DNA from: Halorussus rarus
GTDB taxonomy: Archaea; Halobacteriota; Halobacteria; Halobacteriales; Haladaptataceae
Direction of reading: 5' to 3'
Assembly (NCBI RefSeq): GCF_003369835.1
Contig: NZ_QPMJ01000001.1
Location: 1,421,589 to 1,485,588 of the forward strand
DNA length: 64,000 nucleotides
Made by a program: the position numbers and the translations under genes. Every line of letters starts with the position of its first letter. The stretch's first letter is position 1. Shown in pieces: positions 41,700-50,921 of the stretch. The notes under the pieces are model-generated. The model had not been told where the DNA came from. It worked only from the letters and a program-made list of their open reading frames with translations, and did no database searches.

Positions 41700-43646
41700 C
41701 TACTCGTCGCGCTCGACGTTCCGGAACTCGAAGCGCGCGCCGCCCGCCTCGCTCTCGGTCACCGCGACGTCCCAGCCGTACACGTCGGCGAGTTCCCCGA
41801 CGAACGCCAGGCCGAGTCCCGTCCCGCCGTTGGCGGAGGCGGTGGTGAACCCCACCTCGAACACGACGTCGCGGTCCCCGGCCGAGATGCCGAGACCGTC
41901 GTCGGCGACGTAGAAGCCGGTCGGCAGGGTCCCGACCGTCACGGAGACGTCGCTCCCGCCGTGCTCGACGGCGCCCTCGCGAGCCCCCGAGCGAGGGCTC
42001 GTCAAACCGTGCTCCACGGCGTTCTCGAACAGGTTCCGGAACAGGTGGCGGACGTACGTCTCGTCGGCGCGGATCGTGCGGTCCACGGAGACCGCCAGCG
42101 AGGCGTCGGGTGCGTCGATTCCGTCCCACGCCTCGCGGGCTGCCTCGGCGAGGTCCACCGGTTCGCACTCGTCGACCGCCTCGCGGCCCTTCGTCAGCAC
42201 CAGCATGACGTCGATCATGTCCTCGATGCGGTCGAAGGCGTCGGTGACGTAGTCGACCGCCTCGTCGTCGGCGTTATCGGGAAGCTGTCGGCTGTAGATC
42301 TCCCCGATAGTGACGGGGTTACGCAGCTCGTGGGCCAGCATGTTGGCGAAGCTTTCGAGCCGGTCGTTCTTGCTCTCGAGTCGGGCCTTGTGTCGGTCGG
42401 TCTCGAACTCGTACTTGACCCACTGACCCATCAACTGGTGGAACGTCCGCTCGGCATCCGAGAACTCCTCGTCCCGGGGCTCCGAGGAGACGAAGAAGAG
42501 CGTCCGGTCGAGGCCGCCGCTCAGCTCGATGCGGGTGCCGAGGTAGGTCCGGACGCCGAACTCCTCGTACGCTTCGAGGGAGGTGAACCCGTCGTCCGCC
42601 GGGTCGGTGATACCGGTCACGTCCGCGTCGTCGGCCAGTACCCGGCAGTACGTCTCCGAGAGGGCCAGTCGCGCGCCCGGCACCAGGTGGTCGTGGTCGC
42701 CGCTGACGGCCTCCACCTCGAACAGGTCGGTCTCCGGGTCGATGCGGGCCAGCCCGCCGAGTTCGAGGTCGAAGCGCTCGCAGCCCAGTTCGAACAGCGC
42801 CTGGAGCTTCTCCGAGAACGTCCGGTCGGTGTCGCCCGCGATCTCGTACTGTCGGCGCAGGTACCGGTGGCGCTCCTGCTCGGACGCCTTCATCTCGGTC
42901 CGGTTGCGCATCGCGCCCATCATCCGTTCGACGTCGCGGGCCGGGTCGTCGGGGCCGAAGTACTCCTCGGGCGGCGTGTAGAAGCTGTTGTGGTGGACCG
43001 CGCAGTCGGAGACGACGTGGGGGTGGGTCCGGATGACGTCGCGGACGACCTCGGCCGGGAACCGCTCGTCGTTGTACTGACAGAGGACGACGTACTCCTC
43101 GCCCGAGAACACCGTGTTGAGCACGGCCTCGTACTCGACCAGCAGGTCGGGGTCGGTCCCGTCGTCCAGCGCCCACGTCATCTCGGCGGCCGCCCGGACG
43201 CCGGCGTACTCTCCGTCCTCGGTCGCCCGCGCGAGGGTGTCCTCCCAGAACTCGACCATCGCGTCCCGTTCGAACTCGCCGGTCCGGCGGTACGTCTCGG
43301 CCGGCGTGTGGACCGAGAGCGCCCCCGAGTCGAGCGCGGCGTCGACGTCGACGCCGCGAGCCCGGAACGCGACCAGGACCTCCTCGCGGGAGTTCTCGTC
43401 GGCGATGTACAGGCAGCGCTCGCCGCGTTCGAGTCCCTGACGCACGAAGGGGACGACGGCGGCGAACTGCTCGTCCCGGTCGGCGTATATCGACGCGAGG
43501 TGGTCGTTGTCCGCTCCGCCGCCGTGGACGGGGTCGTCCGGCGGGTCGACCGGGCCGCGTATCTCCGGACTCCGTCGAAGCGCCTCGACGCCGCTCTCGG
43601 CGTCCGACGCTGTTTGGGAGTCGCCACTCCCGACACCGTGGCTCAT
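41700..43646 (-). CDS. MEDS-GAF sensor histidine kinase
   Basis: 648 residues. MEDS domain at about 48-205 (HLASIYADRDEQFAAVVPFV, RCLYIADENSREEVL), a GAF-like domain at about 285-420, then HisKA with the phospho-His in FANMLAHELRNPVTIGEIY and the ATP-binding HATPase (NLFENAVEHGLT, FYVADDGLGIS, GGTGLGLAFVGELADVYGW). MEDS domains bind methanogenesis- or corrinoid-like ligands in other proteins. No response regulator is adjacent. A Ser/Gly/Glu-rich segment near residue 550 is encoded around a palindrome (41974-42001). The kinase part is almost the same as that of the gene at 49558. Confidence 0.92.
   Translation of the reverse strand: MSHGVGSGDSQTASDAESGVEALRRSPEIRGPVDPPDDPVHGGGADNDHLASIYADRDEQFAAVVPFVRQGLERGERCLYIADENSREEVLVAFRARGVDVDAALDSGALSVHTPAETYRRTGEFERDAMVEFWEDTLARATEDGEYAGVRAAAEMTWALDDGTDPDLLVEYEAVLNTVFSGEEYVVLCQYNDERFPAEVVRDVIRTHPHVVSDCAVHHNSFYTPPEEYFGPDDPARDVERMMGAMRNRTEMKASEQERHRYLRRQYEIAGDTDRTFSEKLQALFELGCERFDLELGGLARIDPETDLFEVEAVSGDHDHLVPGARLALSETYCRVLADDADVTGITDPADDGFTSLEAYEEFGVRTYLGTRIELSGGLDRTLFFVSSEPRDEEFSDAERTFHQLMGQWVKYEFETDRHKARLESKNDRLESFANMLAHELRNPVTIGEIYSRQLPDNADDEAVDYVTDAFDRIEDMIDVMLVLTKGREAVDECEPVDLAEAAREAWDGIDAPDASLAVSVDRTIRADETYVRHLFRNLFENAVEHGLTSPRSGAREGAVEHGGSDVSVTVGTLPTGFYVADDGLGISAGDRDVVFEVGFTTASANGGTGLGLAFVGELADVYGWDVAVTESEAGGARFEFRNVERDE
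41974..42001. repeat. palindrome inside a histidine kinase gene
   Basis: CCCTCGC (41974-41980) with GCGAGGG (41991-41997), or alternatively CGAGCCC (41980-41986) with GGGCTCG (41995-42001). It encodes an in-frame insert (LTSPRSGAREGAVEHGG) between the N and G boxes of the kinase, a segment the paralogue at 49558 lacks. Confidence 0.5.
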
Positions 43647-43799
43647 TGCGAACCTGTAGTTGGCGGAGATGCATATATCTAGTCGTCACCGTGACGCGGG
43701 ACGACAGTGCCCCGACCCGGCGACTCCGTCGAGACGCCCGGAAGCGCCGTCTCGCTCGCAAGCGGTGGAACTTTACTCGCGCGCCGCCCCGGTTCGACC

Positions 43800-44777
43800 A
43801 TGACCGACGACGAGGAACTCACCTACGCGGAGGCCGGGGTGGACATCGAGGCCAGCGAGGCCGCTACCGCGGCGCTGGTCGGCGCGGTCGGCGACATCGA
43901 CGAGAGCGAGTACGCGGGGCTGCTCGACATCGGCGACCGCTACCTGGCGCTGGCGACCGACGGTGTGGGCACCAAACTGCTCGTGGCCGAGGCGCTCGGC
44001 GACTACTCGACCGTGGGAATCGACTGCATCGCGATGAACGCCAACGACCTCGTGGCCTCGGGGGTCGAACCGGTCGCGTTCGTCGACTACCTCGCGGTCG
44101 ACGAACCCAGCGAGGCGTTCTCAGAGCAGGTCGGCGAGGGGCTCGCCACCGGCGCGGAGGAGGCGGGCGTCGCGCTCGTGGGGGGCGAGACGGCTGTGAT
44201 GCCGGAGGTCATCAAGGGACTCGACCTCGCGGGCGCGTGCGTCGGGCTCGCGCCGAAGGATGCGGTCTTCCCCGGCGAGGCCGAGGTGGGCGACGCGCTG
44301 GTCGGGTTCCCGTCGAGCGGCATCCACTCGAACGGGCTGACGCTCGCCCGCGAGGCCGCGACGCGCGACCACGATTACGACGACCCCTTCCCGCTCGACG
44401 GCTCGGACCGAACCATCGGCGAGGTCCTGCTGGAGCCCACCCGCATCTACACCTACCTGCTGGACCACCTCCGGAGCCGGGAGGTCCACGCCGCGGCCCA
44501 CGTCACCGGCGGCGGGTGGACCAACCTCTCGCGGATGGGCGCGCTCCGGTACGAGATCAGCGACCCGTTCGACGCCCAGCCGGTGTTCGAGTTCGTCCAG
44601 TCGGAGGGCAACGTCGGCGCCGAGGAGATGCACCGGACGTTCAACATGGGCACCGGCTTCGTGGTCGCGCTGCCCCGCGACGAGGCCGAGTCGCTGGCCG
44701 ACGAGACCGACGGTCGCGTCATCGGGGAGGTCACCGAGGGCGACGCGGTCTCGATCCGGGGTCTGGAACTGGATTGA
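43800..44777 (+). CDS. purM: phosphoribosylformylglycinamidine cyclo-ligase
   Basis: 325 residues from the ATG at 43800. Catalyses ring closure to AIR in purine synthesis. PurM motifs: LTYAEAGVDIEASEAA, ALATDGVGTKLLVAEAL, AMNANDLVASGVEPVAFVDY, GGETAVMPEVIKG, SSGIHSNGLTLA and NMGTGFVVALP. An in-frame ATG at 43707 would add 31 residues unlike the family. Divergent from the MEDS kinase. Confidence 0.95.
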   Translation: MTDDEELTYAEAGVDIEASEAATAALVGAVGDIDESEYAGLLDIGDRYLALATDGVGTKLLVAEALGDYSTVGIDCIAMNANDLVASGVEPVAFVDYLAVDEPSEAFSEQVGEGLATGAEEAGVALVGGETAVMPEVIKGLDLAGACVGLAPKDAVFPGEAEVGDALVGFPSSGIHSNGLTLAREAATRDHDYDDPFPLDGSDRTIGEVLLEPTRIYTYLLDHLRSREVHAAAHVTGGGWTNLSRMGALRYEISDPFDAQPVFEFVQSEGNVGAEEMHRTFNMGTGFVVALPRDEAESLADETDGRVIGEVTEGDAVSIRGLELD

Positions 44778-44840
44778 GGCCTCTCGCTCGGCACGTTTCA
44801 GTTTCGTCCCGTTTTCCGGTATAAACGCTCGGCTCGAGGG

Positions 44841-45596
44841 CTAGAATGCCGCCAGACTCGACTGTAGCTCCCGGTCGCTCTCCTCCTCCCGGATCTCGTA
44901 GCCCACCAGGTCCCGCAGGTCCACCGCGTAGGTCGTCCCGGCGCGCGCGAGCACCAGCACCCGGCCCTGCACGCCGACGACCTCGCCGGTCGCCAGCGTC
45001 TCGGCCACGGGAGCCGCGTCCAGTTCGAAGCCGTAGTCGAAGTCGAACGTCTCGACCGGGTCGAACTCGTCGAGGGCGGCGCGCCACGCCGCGTCGTCGA
45101 CGTCCCGGTGGAGGCCCGCGATCTTCGCGGGGACCCGCACGCGGTCGGTGTACTCCTCGGCCAACTGCGATTCGATCTCCCGGGCGATGCGGCCGTTCTC
45201 CACGGTGCGGAGGTGGGCGGCGCGGTCGGCGCCCTGCTCGCGCAGGCGGGTGTCGAGCCGCCACTCGCGGGTCACCCCGACCTTGAACGTCGCGGGCGCG
45301 AACGCCGCGAGGTAGATGGCGTGGTCGTCGTAGCAGTCCATCTCGTCCTTGAGGCAGGTGCCGGTGCAGCGGGCGCACACCCAGGTGGTGGTGTGCTGGT
45401 CGCAGTAGGGGACGCCCTCGTTGGGGCAGTCGACGTGACCCGTCCCGTCGAGCGCACCGGCGCACCGGCGGTCGCCGAGCGAGTACCCCAGTCGCCCTCC
45501 CGACTCCAGCGGCTCCCGGCGAACCTCGTCCTCGGCGGCCACGAGCAGCGCCGGCCGCCCGTCGCCGCCCGTCGTCTCGTACCCGACGATCTGCAC
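44841..45596 (-). CDS. DUF2797 protein
   Basis: 251 residues. Conserved Cys/His-rich patch RCAGALDGTGHVDCPNEG, PYCDQH, CARCTGTCLKDEMDC, suggesting zinc binding, with HAIYLAAFAPATFKVGVTRE and RLREQGADRAAHL. Conserved in haloarchaea and actinobacteria with no assigned biochemical role. Cytosolic. Confidence 0.85.
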   Translation of the reverse strand: MQIVGYETTGGDGRPALLVAAEDEVRREPLESGGRLGYSLGDRRCAGALDGTGHVDCPNEGVPYCDQHTTTWVCARCTGTCLKDEMDCYDDHAIYLAAFAPATFKVGVTREWRLDTRLREQGADRAAHLRTVENGRIAREIESQLAEEYTDRVRVPAKIAGLHRDVDDAAWRAALDEFDPVETFDFDYGFELDAAPVAETLATGEVVGVQGRVLVLARAGTTYAVDLRDLVGYEIREEESDRELQSSLAAF

Positions 45597-45720
45597 GGCT
45601 CCGACTTGGCTCTCGGATACTAAAGGCGTGCCGTTTGGCAGGACGGGACGGAAGCCGAACGCGGGAGCGCCTGATAAAATCGTCCACTGACCGACTTTAT
45701 TTTGTAAATTAGGGCTAGAA

Positions 45721-45734
45721 AAGTTTTATTCTAC
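45721..45734 (+). promoter_or_regulatory. TATA region of the halolysin gene
   Basis: AAGTTTTATTCTAC about 24-37 bases before the ATG at 45758, within an AT-rich stretch (45675-45757) unusual for this genome. The spacing fits an archaeal promoter with a very short leader. Confidence 0.5.
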
Positions 45735-45757
45735 ATCGGCTCAATTAATTTCACGCA

Positions 45758-46951
45758 ATGTCCGATAACGACAACGGTGTGTCGAGGCGTAACGTCCTGA
45801 AAGGTGTCGGTGCCTCCGTCGCGACGGCCGCGGCGGGCAGCGGTCTCGCGGCGGCCGAACCGGACGACAGCGTGGAGGTCAACGTGGGCTTCTCGTCGGC
45901 GCGGGGCCGACAGGTGGCGGTCCAGCAGGCCGACGAGACGGTCCGGGTGTTCAACTCCATCGACGCGGTCACGGTCCGGCTCCCCAAGCGCGCCGCGACC
46001 GCGCTGGAGCGGAACCCGAACATCCGCTACGTCGAGGAGAACGGTACGATGGAGGCGTTCGCCCAGACGCTGCCCTGGGGCGTCGACCGGGTGGACGCCG
46101 AGGTGGCGCACGCCGAGGGCGAGACCGGCGAGGGCGCGGACATCGCCATCGTCGACACCGGCATCGACGACGACCACCCCGACCTGCAGGCCAACGTCGG
46201 CGCCGGCGAGTCGTTCGTCTCCTGCGGGTCCGGCGGCCTGACCGGGAACTGCACGTTCTACGGCAACAGTAACGACTGCAACGAGTCGTGGTCCGACGAC
46301 AACGACCACGGCACCCACTGCGCCGGCATCGCCGACGCGGTGAACGACGCGGAGGGCGTTCGGGGCGTCTCGACCCGTGCGACGCTCCACGCGGTGAAGG
46401 TGCTGGACTGCGCGGGCAGCGGGACCTTCTCGGACATCGCGGCGGGCGTCGAGTACGTCGCCGACCAGGGCTGGGACGTCGCCTCGCTCTCGCTGGGCGG
46501 GGACTCGGGCTCCCAGACGCTCAAGGACGCGGTGGAGTACGCCACGAACAACGGCGTGTTCGTGGCCGTCGCGGCCGGCAATCCCGGACCGTGCACCGAC
46601 TGCGTCAAGTACCCCGCGAAGTACGAGGAGGTCGTCGCGGTCAGTGCGACCAACCAGAGCGACGAGCTCGCGGAGTTCTCGGCCCAGGGCCCCGAGGTCG
46701 ACATCGCCGCGCCCGGCGCGGAGATCTACTCGACGGTCCCCGGCGGGTACGACACCTACGACGGCACCTCGATGGCCTGCCCGCACGTCGCGGGCGCCGC
46801 CGGCCAGCTGATGGCGAACGGCCTGTCGAACGCCGAGGCCCGCGACGAACTCGAGAGCACGGCCGAGGACATCGGCCTGTCGAGCAACGAGCAGGGCCAC
46901 GGCCTGCTCGACGCGGCGGCCGCGCTCGGCTTCGATTCCAGCGATAACTGA
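45758..46951 (+). CDS. short halolysin (S8 subtilase, Tat-exported)
   Basis: 397 residues. Tat signal VSRRNVLKGVGASVATAAAG, an inhibitor-type propeptide (about 40-105), then the subtilisin domain with Asp in AIVDTGIDDDHPDL, His in DNDHGTHCAGIAD and Ser in DGTSMACPHVAGAA, and an oxyanion Asn in AAGNPGPC. Cys residues are numerous, giving possible disulfides. The C-terminal domain of classic halolysins is absent: the protein stops right after the catalytic domain (LLDAAAALGFDSSDN). A BsuPI-type inhibitor follows on the same strand. Confidence 0.94.
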   Translation: MSDNDNGVSRRNVLKGVGASVATAAAGSGLAAAEPDDSVEVNVGFSSARGRQVAVQQADETVRVFNSIDAVTVRLPKRAATALERNPNIRYVEENGTMEAFAQTLPWGVDRVDAEVAHAEGETGEGADIAIVDTGIDDDHPDLQANVGAGESFVSCGSGGLTGNCTFYGNSNDCNESWSDDNDHGTHCAGIADAVNDAEGVRGVSTRATLHAVKVLDCAGSGTFSDIAAGVEYVADQGWDVASLSLGGDSGSQTLKDAVEYATNNGVFVAVAAGNPGPCTDCVKYPAKYEEVVAVSATNQSDELAEFSAQGPEVDIAAPGAEIYSTVPGGYDTYDGTSMACPHVAGAAGQLMANGLSNAEARDELESTAEDIGLSSNEQGHGLLDAAAALGFDSSDN

Positions 46952-47137
46952 CACGTCGGGGCGACGACCGCGCGAGAGCCACGACTGCACCCACCGGCGA
47001 GGCTGCTTGCCCCACCCGCCTCGACGGCCCGCCTGCTCCCGCACCCCGCCAGCCGGCGACCGTCTTCGACGGCCCGGTTCGACCCGGGAACGGTCTCCGG
47101 CGAAAAGTTTTCAGACGCTCGGGGGGCAGGATAAACC

Positions 47138-47470
47138 ATGACGCTCCAGAGTGCGGTCAGCGCGACGGTCGAGTCCGACCGGGTGTCGTTCGAGTACGTC
47201 GTCGAGAACGTCGGCGACGAACCGGCGGAGCTGACGTTCCGCAGCAGCCTGCGCGCGGACTTCGCCGTGCTCGACGGCGACGAGGAGGTCTGGCGCGCCA
47301 GCGAGGGCCGGGCGTTCGCCCAGATGCTCCAGACCGAGACCGTCGACTCGGGCGACGCCGCGGTCTTCCCCGGCGCGTGGGACGACCCCTCGCCCGGCGA
47401 GTACACCGTCGTCGCCTCGATGAACGCCACGGGCGACGACGCGGAGGCCCGGGCGGACTTCTCGGTGTGA
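47138..47470 (+). CDS. BsuPI-type protease inhibitor domain protein
   Basis: 110 residues of the BsuPI/intracellular proteinase inhibitor family: beta-sandwich with VSFEYVVENVGDEPAELTF, SLRADFAVLDGDEEVWRAS, and PSPGEYTVVASMNATGDDA. No signal peptide, so cytosolic. In Bacillus the family inhibits intracellular subtilisin. It follows the halolysin by 186 bp with its own start region, so it may protect the cytoplasm from leaked or unexported protease (inference). Confidence 0.8.
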   Translation: MTLQSAVSATVESDRVSFEYVVENVGDEPAELTFRSSLRADFAVLDGDEEVWRASEGRAFAQMLQTETVDSGDAAVFPGAWDDPSPGEYTVVASMNATGDDAEARADFSV

Positions 47471-47569
47471 CGGTCGGACCGAACGAGGAATGATAAGATA
47501 CCCTACAAAACGTCGTTTCAGCGGAAATTCAAGGCCCCCGTCGCCGTAGCTCCGGTCGAGAGCCGACCC

Positions 47570-48376
47570 ATGGCGTCACCCAACCCCGCCGATTACCTCG
47601 CGCGCATCGGGCTCGACCGCTCTGCCGTCGAACCCGCGAATCTGGACGCCCTCCGGACCCTCCAGCGGGCTCACGTGATTTCGGTCCCGTTCGAGACGCT
47701 GTCGGTCACCGGCGACCCGCACGGCCCCGGCGACGCCGAGGGGGTGACCCTGACCCTTCCCCACCTCTACGAGAAGGTCGTCGAGCGCGAGCGCGGCGGC
47801 TTCTGCTTCGAGCTCAACGGCCTGTTCGGCTGGCTGCTCGCCGAACTCGGGTTCGACGCCGACCGCATCGCGGCCCGGATGCTGGGAGACGACGGCGACC
47901 CGCGGCCGCCCGCGAACCACCACGCCCACCTGGTGACCCTCGACCGCCCCTACGTCGTGGACGTGGGCTGCGGCGTCCCGACGATGCGCCGACCCACGCC
48001 GCTCGACGGGACCGGCCGGACCGACGCCGCGGGCGTCGCGTGGCGCGCGGTCGAGAGCGACCGCCCCGACGCGGCGTACCTGACCCAGTACCGGCAACCC
48101 GACGACGACGCGTGGAACGACCGGTACGTCTTCGACGAGACGCCCCGGAAGCTGAGCTACTTCGAGGCGACCTGCGACCACCTCGCCACCGCGCCCGAGT
48201 CGGGTTTCACGGGCGACCCGACCGTCTCCATCGCCACCGAGCGCGGCCACCTGAAGCTCTCGCCCGACGAACTGACCCGGTCAGAGCGTGGTCGCCTGGT
48301 CGAGCGCGAGGTCGACCCGGAGGAGTACCACGACCTGCTCGAACGGGAGTTCGACCTGCGCTACGACCCCGACTAA
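47570..48376 (+). CDS. arylamine N-acetyltransferase
   Basis: 268 residues. The Cys-His-Asp triad is visible: RGGFCFELNGLFGWLL (Cys), NHHAHLVTL (His) and YVVDVGCG (Asp). Uses acetyl-CoA to acetylate arylamines or hydrazines, or other small amines. Cytosolic. It has a TATA-like ACAAAACG stretch about 60 bases before the ATG and is not tightly linked to neighbours. Confidence 0.9.
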   Translation: MASPNPADYLARIGLDRSAVEPANLDALRTLQRAHVISVPFETLSVTGDPHGPGDAEGVTLTLPHLYEKVVERERGGFCFELNGLFGWLLAELGFDADRIAARMLGDDGDPRPPANHHAHLVTLDRPYVVDVGCGVPTMRRPTPLDGTGRTDAAGVAWRAVESDRPDAAYLTQYRQPDDDAWNDRYVFDETPRKLSYFEATCDHLATAPESGFTGDPTVSIATERGHLKLSPDELTRSERGRLVEREVDPEEYHDLLEREFDLRYDPD

Positions 48377-48449
48377 GCGGAGACAACCGACGCAGGGACG
48401 ACCGGCGCGTTCCGAAACCCCCTAACCCGCCCGACGCCGACTGACGGGC

Positions 48450-49034
48450 ATGCAAGGCGAACCCGAGGTGGCGGTCCTCCGACTCGGCCACCGGCCGGGC
48501 CGCGACGAGCGCATGACGACCCACGTCGGCCTGACCGCGCGGGCGCTGGGGGCCGACCGCGCCGTCCTGGCGGGCGACGCCGGCAAGTCCCGCGAGACGG
48601 TCGAAGACATCACCGACCGGTTCGGCGGTCCCTTCGCGGTGGAACTCACCGACAGCCCGAAGGCAGTCCTCCGGGACTGGGAGGGGAAGGTCGTCCACCT
48701 CACGATGTACGGCGAGCGCGTCCAGGACGTCGAGGACGCCGTCCGGGCGGCCCACCGGGGCGAGAGCCCGGCGGGTGAGGACGTCGACGAGGGGAGCGAG
48801 GGTCAGCCGATTCTCGTCGTCGTCGGCTCCCAGAAGGTTTCGTTCGACGTCTACGAGGCCGCCGACTGGAACGTGGGCGTGACCAACCAGCCCCACTCGG
48901 AGGTCGCGGGGCTGGCGGTGTTCCTCGACCGGCTGTTCGAGGGCCGGGAGCTCGACCGGGAGTGGACCGACGCCGACCGCCGCGTCGTCCCCGAAGCGAC
49001 CGGCAAGACCGTGATCCCGACCGACGAGGAGTGA
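48450..49034 (+). CDS. trm56: tRNA (cytidine-56-2'-O)-methyltransferase
   Basis: 194 residues of the archaeal SPOUT enzyme that 2'-O-methylates C56 in the tRNA T-loop. It opens EVAVLRLGHRPGRDERMTTH and carries LVVVGSQKVSFDVYEAADW, then VTNQPHSEVAGLAVFLDRLF (the SPOUT knot region). Standard length. Confidence 0.95.
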   Translation: MQGEPEVAVLRLGHRPGRDERMTTHVGLTARALGADRAVLAGDAGKSRETVEDITDRFGGPFAVELTDSPKAVLRDWEGKVVHLTMYGERVQDVEDAVRAAHRGESPAGEDVDEGSEGQPILVVVGSQKVSFDVYEAADWNVGVTNQPHSEVAGLAVFLDRLFEGRELDREWTDADRRVVPEATGKTVIPTDEE

Positions 49035-49107
49035 GCACGAACTCGGACCGAGACCACCGAACCGCGCGGCGCTTTGGTTATTAGTGACCGTAGGGCGAAC
49101 AGCCTGC

Positions 49108-49503
49108 ATGAGCGACGTTCCCGACGAGCGCCGCGAGCGAATCGCCTCCGACCCCTTCTGCGAGAAGCTGGGCATCGAGCTCGCCGCGCTCGGCCCCGGC
49201 ACCGCGACGACCGAGGTGACCGTCACCGACGACCTGCTCAACTTCCACGGGACGCCCCACGGTGGGGCAATCTACTCGCTCGCGGACGCCGCGTTCGCGG
49301 CCGCGTCGAACGCAGAGGGCGAGACCGCGCTGGCGATGGAGACCAACGTCTCGTACTTCGAGGCGGTCGACGTCGGCGAGACCCTGACCGGCGAGGCCGA
49401 GCGGGTCCACCGTCGGGGTCGGACCGCTTCCTACAGCGTCGCCGTCACCGACGAGGACGGCGGCGAGGTCGCCGCCTTCCGCGGTCGCGTCTATCTCCCA
49501 TGA
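49108..49503 (+). CDS. PaaI-family hotdog thioesterase
   Basis: 131 residues from the ATG at 49108. PaaI-type motifs: LNFHGTPHGGAIYSLADAAF (Asn, His-Gly-Gly and Asp), TNVSYFEAVDVGETL. Hydrolyses acyl-CoA esters, perhaps of phenylacetate or branched acids. A possible link with the phenylacetate-CoA ligase at 53666 is only proximity. Confidence 0.88.
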   Translation: MSDVPDERRERIASDPFCEKLGIELAALGPGTATTEVTVTDDLLNFHGTPHGGAIYSLADAAFAAASNAEGETALAMETNVSYFEAVDVGETLTGEAERVHRRGRTASYSVAVTDEDGGEVAAFRGRVYLP

Positions 49504-49557
49504 CAGGTAATGCTCCCGGCGGTAATTCTATGAGGGTCGGGTGCGAACCTGCCGCAA

Positions 49558-50790
49558 ATGGGTCCGTCCGGCATCACGCTCGCCGACGTGCGCGCCGTTC
49601 TCGACGCTGAGGACTCGTCAAGCGAACCCGTCACGGCGAGCGAGGTCGCGGCGGAACTCGGTTGCGACCGGCGGACCGCCCGGGAGGCCCTCGACGAACT
49701 GGTCGCGCGCGACGGCGTCGAGACCAAGGAGGTCGGCGACGGCGTCCGGGTCTGGTGGGCGACCGACCGGGACCGCAGGCGGTACGAGGCCGTCGTCGAG
49801 ACGGTCAACGACGGCATCTACGTCAAGGACGAGGACAACAGGTTCACGCTGGTCAACGACACCTACGCCGAGATGGTCGGCCACTCGCCGGAGGAACTCG
49901 TCGGGCGGGACTCCTCGTTCCTCGTCAGCGAGGAGGTGATGGAGGCCGCCGAGGAGATATACCGCGACCTCCGGGCCGGCGACGACGTGACCGAAACCGT
50001 CGAGGCGACGATGGAGACCCCCGACGGCGAGACGATAGAGACGGAAGCCAGCTTCGCGGTGATTCCCCGAGACGACGAGCACGAGCGCGTCGGGGTGGTC
50101 CGGGACGTCACCGACCGCAAGGAGCGCGAACGCCGGCTCGAACGCCAGAACGAGCGACTGGAGTCGTTCGCCAGCATGCTGGCTCACGAGCTCCGCAACC
50201 CCGTCACCATCGGCCAGATCTACAGCCAGCAGCTCCCCGCCGACGCCGACGACGAGGCGGTCGACTACGTCACCGACGCCTTCGACCGCATCGACGACGT
50301 CATCGACGTGCTGCTGGTGCTGGCGCGGGGCCAGGACGCGGTCGGCGACGCCGGCCCGGTCCGACTCGACGCCGCGGCGCGGGAAGCGTGGGGAGCGGTC
50401 GACTCGACCGCCGGGACGCTCGCGGTGTCGACCGACAGGGTCGTGCGCGCGAACGAGACATACCTCCGGCACTTCCTGGAGAACCTGTTCGAAAACGCGA
50501 TAGAGCACGGGACGGACGACCGGTCCGACGCCGACGTCACGGTGACCGTGGGCGACGCGCCGGACGGGTTCTACGTCGCCGACGACGGCGTCGGCGTCCC
50601 GGCCGAGGACCGCGACGCCGTGTTCGAGGCCGGGTACACCACCGCGGCGTCGTCGGGCGGGACGGGCGTCGGCCTGACCTTCGTGCGCGAACTCGCCGAC
50701 GTGTACGACTGGGAGTGCTCGCTGACCGAGAGCGAGGCGGGCGGCGCGCGCTTCGAGTTCTCAAGCGTCACGTTCTGCACCGACGAGTGA
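49558..50790 (+). CDS. winged-helix/PAS histidine kinase
   Basis: 410 residues. An N-terminal winged helix (SEVAAELGCDRRTAREALDE, about 20-68), then PAS (YEAVVETVNDGIYVKDEDN, about 75-195), HisKA with phospho-His in FASMLAHELRNPVTIGQIY and HATPase (NLFENAIEHGTD, FYVADDGVGVP, GGTGVGLTFVRELADVYDW). A DNA-binding-type domain fused directly to a kinase is unusual; it may serve as a protein-interaction wHTH instead. The kinase half is strikingly close to that of 41700-43646 but lacks its insert. Stop is 131 bp before the lipoprotein gene. Confidence 0.9.
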   Translation: MGPSGITLADVRAVLDAEDSSSEPVTASEVAAELGCDRRTAREALDELVARDGVETKEVGDGVRVWWATDRDRRRYEAVVETVNDGIYVKDEDNRFTLVNDTYAEMVGHSPEELVGRDSSFLVSEEVMEAAEEIYRDLRAGDDVTETVEATMETPDGETIETEASFAVIPRDDEHERVGVVRDVTDRKERERRLERQNERLESFASMLAHELRNPVTIGQIYSQQLPADADDEAVDYVTDAFDRIDDVIDVLLVLARGQDAVGDAGPVRLDAAAREAWGAVDSTAGTLAVSTDRVVRANETYLRHFLENLFENAIEHGTDDRSDADVTVTVGDAPDGFYVADDGVGVPAEDRDAVFEAGYTTAASSGGTGVGLTFVRELADVYDWECSLTESEAGGARFEFSSVTFCTDE

Positions 50791-50921
50791 CGGCGGCGCG
50801 AGCCGCCTCGGACCGACTGTCCGGAGAGTCTGATAGCGAACGCGTCCGAGTGACGTGCACGGCCGAGCCCATACCACTTCAATTCCCGCATCTTTTTGAA
50901 CCCCGAGTGTCATCGACCGGT

